A program made the translations under genes and the position numbers. Below, one piece after another: positions 21,462 through 32,602 of a stretch of DNA of 60,000 nucleotides. A model generated the notes under the pieces. The model did not search any database, was not told the DNA's origin, and saw nothing but the letters and a program-made list of their open reading frames with translations. The stretch spans positions 476,975,657-477,035,656 of the forward strand of contig NC_081412.1 in NCBI RefSeq assembly GCF_030272615.1, in the 5' to 3' direction. Position 1 is the stretch's first letter, and every line of letters starts with the position of its first letter. The stretch is from Cryptomeria japonica (taxonomy: Eukaryota > Streptophyta > Pinopsida > Cupressales > Cupressaceae).

Positions 21462-22376
21462 ATGAGGCTTAAAACCATTGTTCAAGACATTATTGATAGA
21501 GGAGATTTAACAGTCGACAGTCTTAAAACAAATGGTGAACATGACGCCTTTAAAAATACTCTTCCAAATTACAACAATGATGGAGCTTCAACATCGAATG
21601 ATACATGTGGAGCTTGTATCAATCACATATACAATAACACCATCAATCATATATCAACAAATGACAATCAAGTAAATGTCATTAAAATCAAGGACAAACG
21701 CGAACATGAATCAATCAATGTAACCACCAGAGCTCAAAAATATGTTTTGAAAGGACATACGTCAGCAACAAACACCATCTCCAAACTGCAATATGATCTG
21801 GTCAGTCAACTGCACAAAAATCTTGCTCAAATATCTCTACTTGAGTTGTTGAAACTCTCACCAAAGCATAAAGACATCTTGGAACAGGCACTATTGGAAA
21901 CAAATGTACCTCAAGATCTAGATATTGACAAATTTCAAGCCATGGTATCTCACATGATAGGGCCTCATAATCTCACCTTTTCTGAGCATGATAATATTTC
22001 ATTGATCCATCCATACAATACTCCACTTCACATCAAAGTCTTGGTCTACAAACATCGAGTTAAAAGAGTATTAATAGATGGAGGAGCTGGACTCAATATC
22101 TGTACCTTAAAACTTATATGTGCATTAGGCTTCTCTGAGCAGTCTATTGATCCATGTAAAAAGATCACTATCAAAGCATATGATGATGAAGAAAGATCAT
22201 CCAAGGGAACAGTGGTATTGCCAATTCAAGTGGGACCGATACAAAGAGACACCATTTGCCAAGTTTTAGACATAGACCTCACATATAATATTTTATTGGG
22301 TCGACCTTGGATACATGAAATGCAAGCAGTACCCTCGACTTACCACCAGTGTGTTAAGTTCCCATACAATGGGTAG
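21462..22376 (+). pseudogene. pro: TatB protease
   Basis: In frame with the repaired gag frame, no separate start. A spacer with QDIIDRGDL, then a retropepsin domain: VLIDGGAGLNICTL at the active site (about 22068-22110), KAYDDEERSSKGTVVLPI, and YNILLGRPWIHEMQAVPSTYHQCVKFPYNG at the C-terminal side. TatG reads VLIDNGASLNICTL at the same place, so DGG here is a mutated DNG and the site may be weak. The stop at 22374 lies within the shared sequence, so the product once continued into the linker. Confidence 0.88.
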
Positions 22377-24019
22377 GAGATTTCTATATCAGCAGATCAT
22401 AGCCCTTTTCAACATTGTAATGCTATGGTGGGGGCAGCCCAAGACAGATTGGTTCCACATAACAGAGAAAAACAAACTTCCTCACCACCAGATCTTTAGT
22501 AAGAAAAGCCTAAATCTTTATCCATGGATTTCAAACAAAAAATGAAAATCAAAGAACAAGGCATGGGAGAATACTCTTTAGAACCCTTGTGTCTAATCAA
22601 CTTATCGACATCGCCTAAATCTCATGGGCTACCTTCAACATCAATACATCAAGCAACACAACCCGTCACCAAGTTTGATGGAAAATTTATTCAACTAGGC
22701 ACACTAGCACATGAATCAGAAGAGAAGGACATCCTTAGTTGGCTATACAAGGATGAAGAAGAAGTCAGAGCTGCTACTATGGAAGTAGCTATACCAACAC
22801 AGTTGTATGGAAAAGGCTACTTGATCATGCAACAAATGGGATACGTTGCCAAAGGACCTATCGACAAGCATCATGAAGGTGTCACAGAACCATTGGATCC
22901 TCCTTTGCAGTTTTCTAAAGACAAAATAGGATTGGGTTATGAGCACACTCTACCCCCAAATAAGGCACCAAAAAATATCAAAAACCTCAATGGAAGGCAA
23001 AGAAGAAGTACAAGGAGGATTCATGGCAGGAGCCACTATTTGAATCAGCCGAAACAATACAAAATGAATGTGAATACTAGGAAAAAGAAAAACAACCCAA
23101 GGAGTTGGCCATTCAAAGAGAAGAAGCATCTTATGAGGAAGTACATCATATTCAGGAACCTGTTCCAAACAAAGAAAAATCACCCCCTGACAACATCACT
23201 AAAGCCTGAGGAGAGACAATATATGAGTAGATGTAAAGAGTAGAAGAAGGATCTGATACAGAATCAGAGAAAACTATCAGACTAGTATCAATCATCAGGG
23301 CCTTGTTTTCACCCTACAACATACCAGTCCACAACACTGAAAGAATCTAGGATAATACTTCTGAGACTAATTCAAATGATTATGAATGGGGCAACTGTTC
23401 AAACGTTACTGAAGATATTACTGAAAATGCTAGTCATACACCCCTTTCTTAAGAAGAACAAGGCACAGAGCCTAGACTACTTGAATTTGGTCCACAAAAT
23501 ATCTATGACGCCAAGGAAAATGAGCAGCGACATTACAAGAAAGTCTACACAGAAGATGATACCATTGAAGACCTTGACAAAATCATTAACTTATTTAATA
23601 TCCCAGCCAACCTTGATGATACCTCCATCCTAACACTTACAGTAGCTGAACTCGACCCACCCAGTGACTCTTTACCACTTGTCTTTCCTGATCTCATAGA
23701 CTGGGATGAACCTGAAAAATCATGACATGCCTATTTTCCCAAATGATGATTCCATTATCCATTACTTATGTACTCTCAACCCGGAAACAAACTCTACCAG
23801 CAAACAAAATAACAACATCTGCAATCAGCGGAGTTTTAAGTCTCTCAGTCGCAAAATGAAAGAGACAAAGGATCTACTGCTGAAAACTAGTCAATGGCAG
23901 CACTAGATCACAAAAAGGTAAAAATAAAGGATGCATTTATGGGTGAAAACCTTTGTAAGGCACCCAACAATGAGAGACTTGACACTCTTCCTAAACACTA
24001 TCAAGAGTGATCACCCATA
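22377..24019 (+). pseudogene. TatB protease-RT linker with G-patch-like segment
   Basis: Continues the protease frame, with a frameshift near 22990 and several stops. A G-patch-like segment, YGKGYLIMQQMGYVAKGPIDKHHEG to DKIGLGYE (about 22805-22945), matches TatG at 50671. G-patch motifs are glycine-rich and interact with nucleic acid or helicases; they occur next to protease in several plant and animal retroelements. The rest is acidic and low in similarity (LSWLYKDEEE; TEDDTIEDLDKIINLFNIP near 23560). About 1.6 kb long, similar to the matching TatG interval (50613-59145 minus ChrH). Confidence 0.65.
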
Positions 24020-25500
24020 TTGATTGAGCCCACTCAATCAATCAACATTGGTACAACAAAAGTAGCCAAAAACACACACCTAGGAGAATCTCTGACAAAG
24101 GAAGAAAAATCAGAGTTTATCAAATTTTTCAAAGAAAATCAAATAAATTTTTCTTGGTCATATGCCGATATGCCTGGGATCAATCCACACTTAATCATGC
24201 ATCACTTATCCATTGCTCCAGGAGCTAAGCCAAATAAGAAAAAAATTAGAAAGATGAATCCACATGTAGCACTCATGGTCAAAGCCGAGTTAAAGAAACT
24301 ATTAGACGTCGGATTTTTTTGACCTATAGACTATGTTGAATGGATTTCCAACATTGTGTCAGTTTCAAAACTAGATGGCAACTTCAGGATATGCACCACT
24401 TTTAGGGATGTCAACAAAGCCTGTCCAAAGGATGACTTTCATCTGCCTAGTATCGACATAATTGTAGACCCCACAGTAGGCCATGCAATGTTATCATTAA
24501 TGGATGGTTTTTCTGGCTATAATCAAATCAAGATAGCTCCAGAGGATCAAGATAAAACAACATTTACCTGTCCTTTGGGAACGCATTGTTGGAATGTCAT
24601 GCCTTTTGGCTTAAAGAATGTAGGGGAGACTTATCAACAAGCAATGACAACAATCTTTCATGACATGATGCATACCTTCATGGAGGACTATGTGGATAAT
24701 TTACTAGCTAAGTCATTTACCTGAGCATAACATCTAGGCATATTGGAGAAATTTTTTGAACGGTTGGCGAAATTTCAAGTCAGGCTCAACCCTAAGAAGT
24801 GTGTCTTCAGGGTAACATCAGACAAGTTATTAGGCTACATCATGCCAACAAAAGGCATTGAAGTGGATACAACAAAGGTACAAGCCATCATGGAGATGCC
24901 ACCACCTAAAAACATTAGCCAACTTAGATCCTTGCAAGGACAACTCCAGTCAATTAGGCGGTTCATCGCCCAACTAGCAGATAAAAGTCTACCATTCAAT
25001 CATTTGATACACAAGAATGTACCATTCAAATGGGAAGCCAAATGTGCAGAATCATTCTATCAAATCAAGCAATATTTAATAAACCCACCAATTCTGGTAC
25101 CCCTAATAGTAGACAAGCCACTTATTCTCTACATATCAACAACAAACATATCATTGGGGGCATTGTTAGCACAAGAAAATCAAGAAGGCAAGGAACGAGC
25201 TATCTATTACATCGGTAGAACTTTGAATGGATATGAGATCAATTATACATTCATTGAGAAGGCTTGTTTGACAGTGGTATTCACTTCTCAAAAGTTCTGA
25301 TACTACATGCTAGCTCACACAATCAAGGTAGTAGCAAAGATTGACCCTCTAAAGTACTTGCTCAGCAAAGCAGCTCTCTAAGGTAGACTGGCTAAATGGG
25401 TAATGATTCTCAGTGAATTTGATATCCACTACACAGAGCGTTGAGCTATCAAAGGACAGGTAATTGCAAATCAATTAGCTGATGCACCACTACTAGATAA
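24020..25500 (+). pseudogene. pol: TatB reverse transcriptase and RNase H
   Basis: RT: FSWSYADMPGINPHLIMHHL, KKLLDVGFF, then a TGA (24321) where FIRPID is expected, FRDVNKACPKDDFHLP, MDGFSGYNQIKIAPED and the active site YVDN (24689-24700), where TatG has YVDD (GAT to AAT). Thumb: VRLNPKKCVFRV, LGYIMPTKGIEVD. RNase H: LILYISTTNISLGALLAQ, AIYYIGRTLNGYEINYTFIEK. Stops at 24723, 24729, 25298 and 25442 are read as altered CGA or similar codons from the family pattern. Frame is otherwise conserved. The Asp-to-Asn change alone would abolish polymerase activity. Confidence 0.92.
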
Positions 25501-25554
25501 ACAACCAACGAAGATCAAATTTCCAGATAGGGATGTTCTTACTATTACCACCAA

Positions 25555-25960
25555 GCAATGGACCCTATACTTTGATGGTTCCTACCTCAACATGGCTCAA
25601 CTGTTGGCATCTTGTTCATCACTCTTGAAGGACACACCATACCAAGATCATATAGGCTCATGTTCCCATGCACAAATAACATTGTTGACTATGAGGCACT
25701 GGTTATAGGAATCAAAATGGTCATGGAATGGAGAATCACAGAATTGAAAGTCTACAAAGATTCACAACTAGTCATAAATTAGATCAACAATGACTATTAG
25801 ACAAAGGATGACAAGCTGCTACCATACAAATAAATGGTGGATGATTTCAAACAATATTTTATACACATCACCTTCGAACAAATACCAAGGTTAGACAATA
25901 GTGCAACTGATGCAATGACTACTATCACTTCACTGCTACAGATTCCAAAACAATAGAGTC
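25555..25960 (+). pseudogene. TatB second (archaeal-type) RNase H
   Basis: After the first RNase H comes a second one with a separate layout: WTLYFDGSYL (first Asp, about 25561), a frameshift near 25597, then GHTIPRSYRLMFPCTNNIVDYEAL with the conserved Glu, GIKMVMEWRITEL, and YKDSQLVIN with an Asp. Stops at 25781 (CAG or CAA to TAG), 25799 and 25832. An additional archaeal-type RNase H between RNase H and integrase marks the Tat clade. It is thought to help remove RNA primers or hybrids during replication. Confidence 0.8.
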
Positions 25961-26111
25961 ATTATGAGTTTCTTGTAGAGCAACTGTTTTCCCTAGCCTA
26001 TGACAATTCCGCATCCCATGTTATCTATGCCTTAACCGGTTCAGACTCTCTGTTATACGACACAATATACGAATATCTCAAAACCAATACCCTACCCATT
26101 GACCTATCTTG

Positions 26112-27287
26112 AAATAAAAAAAAATGCAACTTTATCCAGCAAGCCGCCCGTTACACTCTAACTGCTGATACTCTTTACCGTCAAGGTCTAGATGGTACTC
26201 TTCTTCATTGCCTTGATCGTAATGAATATGACTTTGCTTTACAAGAGCTTCATGAAGGTATCTTTGGCACACATTCAAGTGGTCCTACTCTTGCTAAAAA
26301 ACTTCTAAGAATGGGATATTACTGGCCGACAATGGAAAAAGACTCTTATCATTTTGCAAAGAAATGTCCTAAATGCCAAATCCATGGCAATATTATACAT
26401 GCACCAACACAAGAATTGCAACCATTTACAACATCTTGGCCTTTCTGTCAGTGGGGCCTGGACTTAGTAGGTAAAATACATCCTTCGTCGTCAAATGGAC
26501 ACAAGTTCATTATCACTGCAACAGAATATTTTACAAAATGGATTGAAGCAGTCCCCATGACCTTAGTAACTGAAAAACAAATTGCCTCTTTTATTCTTAA
26601 TTATCTTATTTGCAGATACGACATTCCAAGTTCCATCATCATAGATAATGGGTGCCCTTTCAAAAACCAGGATGTGCGAGAACTATGTGAATGATTCAAA
26701 ATCCAACATCATTTCTCTACACCTTACTACCCACATGGGAATGGTCAAGCAGAGGCATCAAATAAAAAAATATTGAAAATCCTCAAGAAAATAGTAAATG
26801 ATGCAGGAAAAGATTGGCATGTGGAACTCAATCCAGCACTTTGGGCATATAGAACTAGCATCCGCACACCTAGAGGAGCTACGCTATATTTATTGGTGTA
26901 TGGATTAGAAGCCATTTTACCCCTTGAGGTAGAAATTCCATCACTCAGAGTATCTTTAAAAGGCCTCATTCCAGATGAAGAGTATCGAGTAAATAGATTG
27001 CAAGAGATATAACTTCTAGATGAAAAGTGACAACATGCCTATACTCACCTTGAAGCATACCAACAACACATGTGCCGAAGCTACAACCACAAGGTATCAG
27101 TGATCTCTTAAAGAAAATTCCAGAAATCAACAGGATTGAGAAAAGAAGGAAATTTGAACCTAACTGGTTGGGTCCCTATGTCATCATTTCAGCCTATGGA
27201 TCAGGCGCCTATCAGCTAACAACTTCAGAAGGAGATGTGCTTGATGAACAAACCAACAACATCCATTTGAAGAAATACTATATTTGA
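26112..27287 (+). pseudogene. int: TatB integrase
   Basis: HHCC zinc domain: LHEGIFGTHSSGPTLAKK, YYWPTMEKDSYHF and CPKCQIHG (about 26248-26388). Catalytic core: D in WGLDLVGKIHP (about 26460), D in SIIIDNGCPF (about 26643), E in HGNGQAEASNK (about 26755). C-terminal GPY/F-like module: NWLGPYVIISAYGSGAYQL (about 27166). Stops at 26112, 26692, 27010 and 27028 look like CGA or CAA mutations; a frameshift lies near 27105. It ends at 27285 with no chromodomain, as in the Tat clade. Integrase joins the cDNA ends to the host chromosome. Confidence 0.92.
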
Positions 27288-28265
27288 GTAGTCTAATGCA
27301 CAGAAAAAGTGAAAAATACAAAAAAAACAAAAAATCAAAAAAATACAAAAAAAACACAAAAAGGTACAATACATCTCCTCTATCTATCTTTTCTCCTAAA
27401 CTTTTATGTCCACAATCAGACACCACCAACCATCTCCCAACACTTTATCAAAATAACATTATCTAGGACATACTTAGCATAGTCACTGTCCTTGCTTATC
27501 CAAATATCATTTCATCATATCCCACCATGGCTTGGTAATCACTGTACATATCCACGTCAGGCGGTAAAGTTAGCTAGGGGCAACATTGATCTACATTTCA
27601 TCATGTCAATAAATCAAAAACTTGCAGCAGACTAAGAGAATCATGTCCAACAAACATTCAACAATCAAGAGAACAAAACATGGATACACTTAACAAATTC
27701 ACAACACATAATGGATGATTTTCTGAAGTATAAATTGTTTACATCTTGCATGAAGTTTTGACTATTTTTGCTCTTGAACTCTTTTGAACTATTAGATCCC
27801 CTAAATTTTCTCAATGATGCATCGAGCTAGAGAAAGTGATTGGGACTCCAATTTTTTTTTTGTTTTCTGTCTGTGAGGCGATCACTTGTACTGTGCAAAT
27901 AATTGTCTCTAGACGTGATTCAAAGCATATCGCTGAAGACATTGGTCCACTTTGCGCATACAAATGGTTAAATCTTGTCTGTTTATACACAAGAAACACT
28001 CAGGTTGTCTTGGTTCAACTATACCTCGATGCTTGTGCCATCTTGCAATATCAAAAATCATGTACATTTTTCTCAAGTCATTATGGTTCAATTATACCAT
28101 TATGCTTGTATAAATTTTCAACATATCAAAAAATTTCTCAATGATAATAAACACAAAGAAAGAAAACACATGTGACTATTCAGGAATGACAAACGATAGA
28201 ATTAGGATGATCAATTAGCTGCATATCATTTTACCAATTAGTTGCATTACATGAAAAATTGCATA
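27288..28265 (+). other. TatB 3' region, non-coding
   Basis: Starts with an A-rich tract (27296-27363, runs of A broken by C, G and T). The rest is AT-rich with no ORF I can support. It lies downstream of both integrase (plus) and the antisense gene (minus) and probably holds the ends of both transcripts. Confidence 0.5.
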
Positions 28266-28492
28266 CATCTCACAACATATCATTATCATACATCTCATTT
28301 TCAAGATACATATCACAGCATATCATTATCATACATCTCATTTTCAAGATACATCTCACAACATATCATTATCATACATCTCATTTTCAAGATACATCTC
28401 ACAGCATATCATTATCATACATCTCATTTTCAAGATACATCTCACAACATATCATTATCATACATCTCATTTTCAAGATACATCTCACATAT
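28266..28492 (+). repeat. 43-bp tandem repeat, five copies plus a partial one
   Basis: Units start at 28266, 28309, 28352, 28395, 28438 and (partial) 28481, a strict 43-bp step. Unit begins CATCTCACAACATATCATTA. Copies differ at one or two bases, mainly CAACAT/CAGCAT alternation. No spacer between units, so not CRISPR-like. It lies about 220 bp beyond the stop of the antisense gene. A short (TA)n run sits at about 28617-28632. Confidence 0.92.
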
Positions 28493-30826
28493 CATAAACC
28501 ATGCATCATCCATTCATATCCATCAACTATCAAATCACATGCATTGCATCCTCAAAATCATATATAAAGCATCATCCATAAAACACAACACATGTGGATC
28601 ACATAAATCGGTGTCGTATATATATATATATAATTATCGAATATACAAAAGATGTCATGTCTGTCCCAAATACAACACAATGATCAAAATACAATGGACA
28701 CAAGGTCTCTTAGGTATGACTATCTCCTGAGGGTGATGGTCTTGCAATAGATGTCTCAACACTTGGATCTTCAGGTGGATCATGTTGAGGTGGCCCAGTC
28801 ACACCTCTTCTCTCCATCCCTGAATGAGTCTGCCTGGATCGACTGGATCTCACCGTAGTATAGCTCAGAGCTTTGTGCTCTCTAGGAACCACCTCCTCAT
28901 ATAGATGCTGATAGTACTCAGCCTCCTTGGTTGCATACTGCATCTCTCTCAATGTGGCTCTCATAGAACCACTAGCTGCCACTCTCTCCAACCCATCCGC
29001 TTGGGCCTTTGCTTGACCTAGGCGCTCCAACACTGTATCCCGCTCGACGATAATATGTGTAATCTGACGCTGTTGCGCCAGAACCTTGCCTAAAGTTGTT
29101 GCACCGACAACTGTAAGGATCTAATCTGTGCATCCTCTCTATGGGTGGGTATCTGAATCTGGAGGGGTACCTGTGTTGTGGTACCCCCTATCCATGTCCC
29201 TGTCCTCAGTGTCAATGGAGGTAACACATCTGATCTCCTCCTTTGGGTTGGATGCCTAAACTCATCCATCCCACCCACAACTACTATAACCTCACCTGCT
29301 TAGCCAACTCCACCAGCTTCGATTGCCAAACTTCCCCTCCCTCTCTCATCCACTGCTCGCCACACTGCTCTCTCTCCCCGCATCCCTCTATCCCCACCAT
29401 CTCCTCCTCTATCACCTTTCATCCCTCTATCCCCACGAACTCCTCCTCTATCACCTCTCCTCCCCCTATCTCCTCTCCCTGCTCTATCTCCACACTGACC
29501 TCGACCACCTCCCCTCCCATCTCCCCCGTCATCCCCTCCACCATCCCCAACTCCCTCCTCAAGCTCCTCTCCCTCATCTCTTTGTCTCCCTAGCCTCTTG
29601 GGCTGCTCATCCTTATCATCATCAAAAGCAGGAATCATCTCTGCTGGATCAGATATCCGGGCTACAACATGAGCCACAAAGAGCGTTGAAAACCCCTTCG
29701 TCATCCCTGCATCCACTACCCCGTAGGCATAGTCCCATATCTGGCCGGCTAGATGCATATACTCCTCCACCGCCACAAAACTATCAATGGTCGGACCCCA
29801 CTCTGGCACATCTTGCCTCCGACGAGCATATAAGCATGCTCCGTGTGGTATACCCTGCTATTGATCGTATTGCAGCTAAACTCGACTGTGTAGGAACCTC
29901 TCAATCACAAACGATGTCCACCCTATCAGGAATTAGGACATATTTACATAGGGCATCTCTAGCCCATCCTCAACCCACACGTCACACTCCATATATGGTC
30001 TCCAGACAACCGTATCGATATCATCTAGCACCCTCCTCCAATGCTCTAGCTTGCCTAGCTTACATTGGACAACTATCCCTGTGTATCCATATGCATAAGC
30101 ATGCCCAACTGGCCTATCTCTATTTGCAAGCGAACTCACTACAGGAATGTGCTCCCAGATCCATACCTGTAACAATGTAACCCCAGCTGATAAACTTCTA
30201 TAGCCTAAGTATACCACCTGATGCAAATCTCTATATAAATGGGCCAACATGCTGGACCCCCATACAAACCGGCGACCTTGTGTCACCATATCCTCTAGAA
30301 CTAACCCCCATCCCACTGCTAGTCCCTTTGACCTACGGTCGGGACACAAGAAGCCACCTACGAAACCTGCTAGTACTGATGGTAGTGGGGCATAATCCAA
30401 ATCAATGAACTCCTGCCAAGGGATCTCATACCCACAAATCAAATCATCATGCAAAATCTAGCAAAGCGCCTCTGTCCCACCCTCCTCAGTCTACTCATAA
30501 GGCAATAGTGCACCTACCACAGGGATTCACAAAATCTGATAGCAATCCTCTAGTGTGACTGTGATCTCGCCTGTCGCCAAGTGAAAGGTGTTGGTATCAC
30601 TATGCCACCTCTCTGCCAATGTTGTCAATAAATCCTAGTTAATGATATACCGAGGCATGTCTAATAAAGAGGACAATCCGCATCTCTCAATAATATCTCT
30701 ATCCGCCTGTTTCAATCATGGAATCAGAGACCATGGCCTCGAAAATCGCTCTCGCAACTACAAAACACCAAGCCACTCCTGTCACAAACAACGCATGTCC
30801 AATATCAGTTCCCACATCAAATCAAA

Positions 30827-31203
30827 ATCCATATCAACATCAAAATTCATATCAACTTGAAACAATGAAAATCAAATCAAGTTTCATATCAACAATCAAA
30901 CCCATATCAACATCAAAATTCATATCAACTTGAAACAATGAAAATCAAATCAAGTTTCATATTAGCAATCAAAACCCATATCAAACATCAAAATTCATAT
31001 CAACTTGAAACATCGTAATATCAAATCAAGTTCATATCGAAAATCAAAACCCATATCAAACATCAAAATTCATATCAACTTGAACCAATGTAATATCAAA
31101 TCAAGTTTCATATCGAACATCAACTCCCATATCAAAATCAGAACAAAATCAACTTGAAACAACGAAATATCAAATCAAGTTTCATATCAAACATCAAGAC
31201 CCA
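30827..31203 (-). repeat. about 75-bp tandem repeats inside the antisense intron
   Basis: Five diverged units starting near 30830, 30902, 30977, 31051 and 31127. On the plus strand each reads CATATCAACATCAAAATTCA, then CATATCAACTTGAAAC, AATATCAAATCAAGTTTC and CAATCAAAACCC. Unit length drifts between 73 and 76 bp and copies fade after 31203 into loose CATATCAAAA repeats up to about 31370. Confidence 0.8.
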
Positions 31204-31632
31204 TAACGCAAGCACCATATCGAGCAATCATATCAAAAGATCCATATCAAAAATCAAAAACCCATATCAAAGACCCATAACGCAAGCAACTCAAAAATCC
31301 ATATCACATGAATCATATCAGAAACCATATCGGAGATCAAGAATTGGAACTCATATCAGACATCATATTCAATGACAAGGCAAAAATCAAAGATCCAAAT
31401 TAAAAAGAAAAAAAAGGATCATCATTCAAATCAATCAGCTTGGTACTTCAACAACAAAAGAAATTTCACAATCTATCAAGACTCGGACATCATCATAGAA
31501 GACACACAGATTGGCTATCGCACCCATCCAGGAACACTTGGTAGACACCTACTCACTCCAACCTATCTTCATTCCTCTTAAATTACCTCACAACATCCTA
31601 TTTTCCTCCTAAAAACACTACATTTTCTGCCT

Positions 31633-32026
31633 ACGCGCTAAAACATTTTCCATATGCGCTAAGCTTCCACCTATGTGCTAGCCAAACACCTCTATGTGCT
31701 GCAAACTTTACCCTATGTGCTAAACTTTTCCTATGCGCTACCCTGTTCTACCCATGCGCCGCCATCTTTACCCTGTGTGCTAGGTTTCACCTATGCACTA
31801 CCCTTTACTCCCATTGCGCCACCTTGCTAACCCTATGCACTAGGTTTCACCTACGCACTACCCTCCCCGCTATGCGCTAGCCTATTGGCCCTATGCACTA
31901 AAACTACCTAATGTGCTAGCCTACATTGTCTACGCGCTATGAAACCTATCCCCGATGCTATCCTAATGCCAAAACTCTACTCACTACGGTTTTATTGTAT
32001 GCGCTATGATGAATACCCTACACACT
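31633..32026 (-). repeat. AGCGC array 3, oriented with the antisense gene
   Basis: On the minus strand AGCGCAT-like cores recur; plus-strand positions of the complement (ATGCGCT-like) are 31633, 31654, 31673, 31694, 31715, 31733, 31754, 31775, 31793, 31814, 31835, 31853, 31872, 31893, 31911, 31932, 31999 and 32020. Steps are mostly 21, 21, 18, giving a loose 60-bp higher-order unit. It lies just inside the 5' part of the predicted intron. Confidence 0.8.
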
Positions 32027-32264
32027 AATCCGTGAAAATATGACATAAAAAATAAAAAAACATGCTCAAAATTGACAAAACCAATAGCAAAAAGGGGCAA
32101 AATTAGATGACTTACAAGTGGATCATACATGGCAGGCCTCTGGTATCGCCGAATACGCTCGAATCGATGAGAGGCATAGGGAACCGACATTTTGTCTCTC
32201 TCTCCAAATGTCACTTTCTCCACAGTCAACAAGCAGAAATGATACAAATAAAATCACTTTTCAC

Positions 32265-32274
32265 CTTTTTATAG
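32265..32274 (-). promoter_or_regulatory. TATA box of the antisense gene
   Basis: CTATAAAAAG on the minus strand, 75 bp before the ATG at 32190, a normal spacing for a plant pol II promoter with a short leader. It lies between the 3' LTR and the antisense ORF, so transcription would run away from the LTR into the element. Confidence 0.6.
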
Positions 32275-32587
32275 GGTAAAAGAACATTAGGGTTAGGAGG
32301 TGGGGCATGTATTTTTCTTGTGGTCTCACTTCTAACCCTAGCAAACATCATTATTTGGAGATGAATCAATTGGCGTGCATTCAACATCGACAAAATTTTA
32401 AAATGTGATCAAATCTATAAACAATTATCAAAACAACCAAATTTTCAATTTTTTTGATTCATCTCCTGAGAGGGCATTATTAACATCATTTATCAAATTT
32501 TGGGGCTTGACATCGACATTTCGACACTGATCAAATTTTGACGACACATCAATTTTCTTTGAATCAACATGTGCACACACGTCACTT
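32275..32587 (+). other. region between antisense promoter and 3' LTR
   Basis: No ORF. ACCCTAA-like motifs (TTAGGGTTAGG near 32287, CTAACCCTAG near 32333) may be promoter elements of the antisense gene (telo-box type). Otherwise AT-rich. Confidence 0.35.
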
Positions 32588-32602
32588 CAAAGATGGGCAA
32601 AA
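32588..32602 (+). other. TatB polypurine tract
   Basis: CAAAGATGGGCAAAA directly before the 3' LTR start at 32603. Purine-rich with two pyrimidines; assigned by position. Confidence 0.55.

Larger units (their letters stand above)
30758..32115 (-). other. predicted intron of the antisense PMD gene
   Basis: GTAAGT at 32115-32110 and ...TTTTGTAG ending at 30758, read on the minus strand. Removing 1358 bp joins exon 1 and exon 2 in phase 0. The interval is rich in repeats (75-bp tandem copies, AGCGC array 3) and has no coding frame. No transcript is available to confirm it. Confidence 0.55.
28710..32190 (-). pseudogene. antisense gene in TatB with plant mobile domain (PMD)
   Basis: Exon 1 is 32190-32116: ATG and 25 codons (MSVPYASHRF...), ending at donor CTT|GTAAGT. 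Exon 2 begins at 30757 after TTTTGTAG| and stays in the matching phase (30757-28710). Signature PMD segments: DRDIIERCGLSSLLDMP, LAERWHSDTNTFHL, GEITVTLED (about 30700-30560), GWGLVLED, and LLQVWIWEHIPV (30175-30149). A Gly-Asp-Arg-rich run (29500-29330) and a Lys/Glu-rich, coiled-coil-like tail follow. Six or more stops, e.g. CGA to TGA, and one frameshift near 29095 break it. PMD is known from plant MAIN-type proteins and from some transposons including Tat elements; its role in elements is unknown. The splice sites are my inference. Confidence 0.8.

Noticed and set aside
27811-28175. Short ORFs on both strands after integrase
   Set aside because: No similarity to the matching protein of any other element here, no domain, and the region lies beyond the end of pol.
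28266-28492. Possible CRISPR-like array
   Set aside because: Units abut with no unique spacers, and the context is a plant retrotransposon.
28242-28730. ORFs of 100-160 codons with repeated HTSHFQDTSHSISLSYI-like units
   Set aside because: Translation of the 43-bp tandem repeat in two frames; 43 is not a multiple of three, so no stable protein repeat is coded.
29243-30180. Forward-strand ORFs over the PMD exon
   Set aside because: Shadows of the minus-strand PMD gene; Ser/Pro/Leu-rich, no domain.
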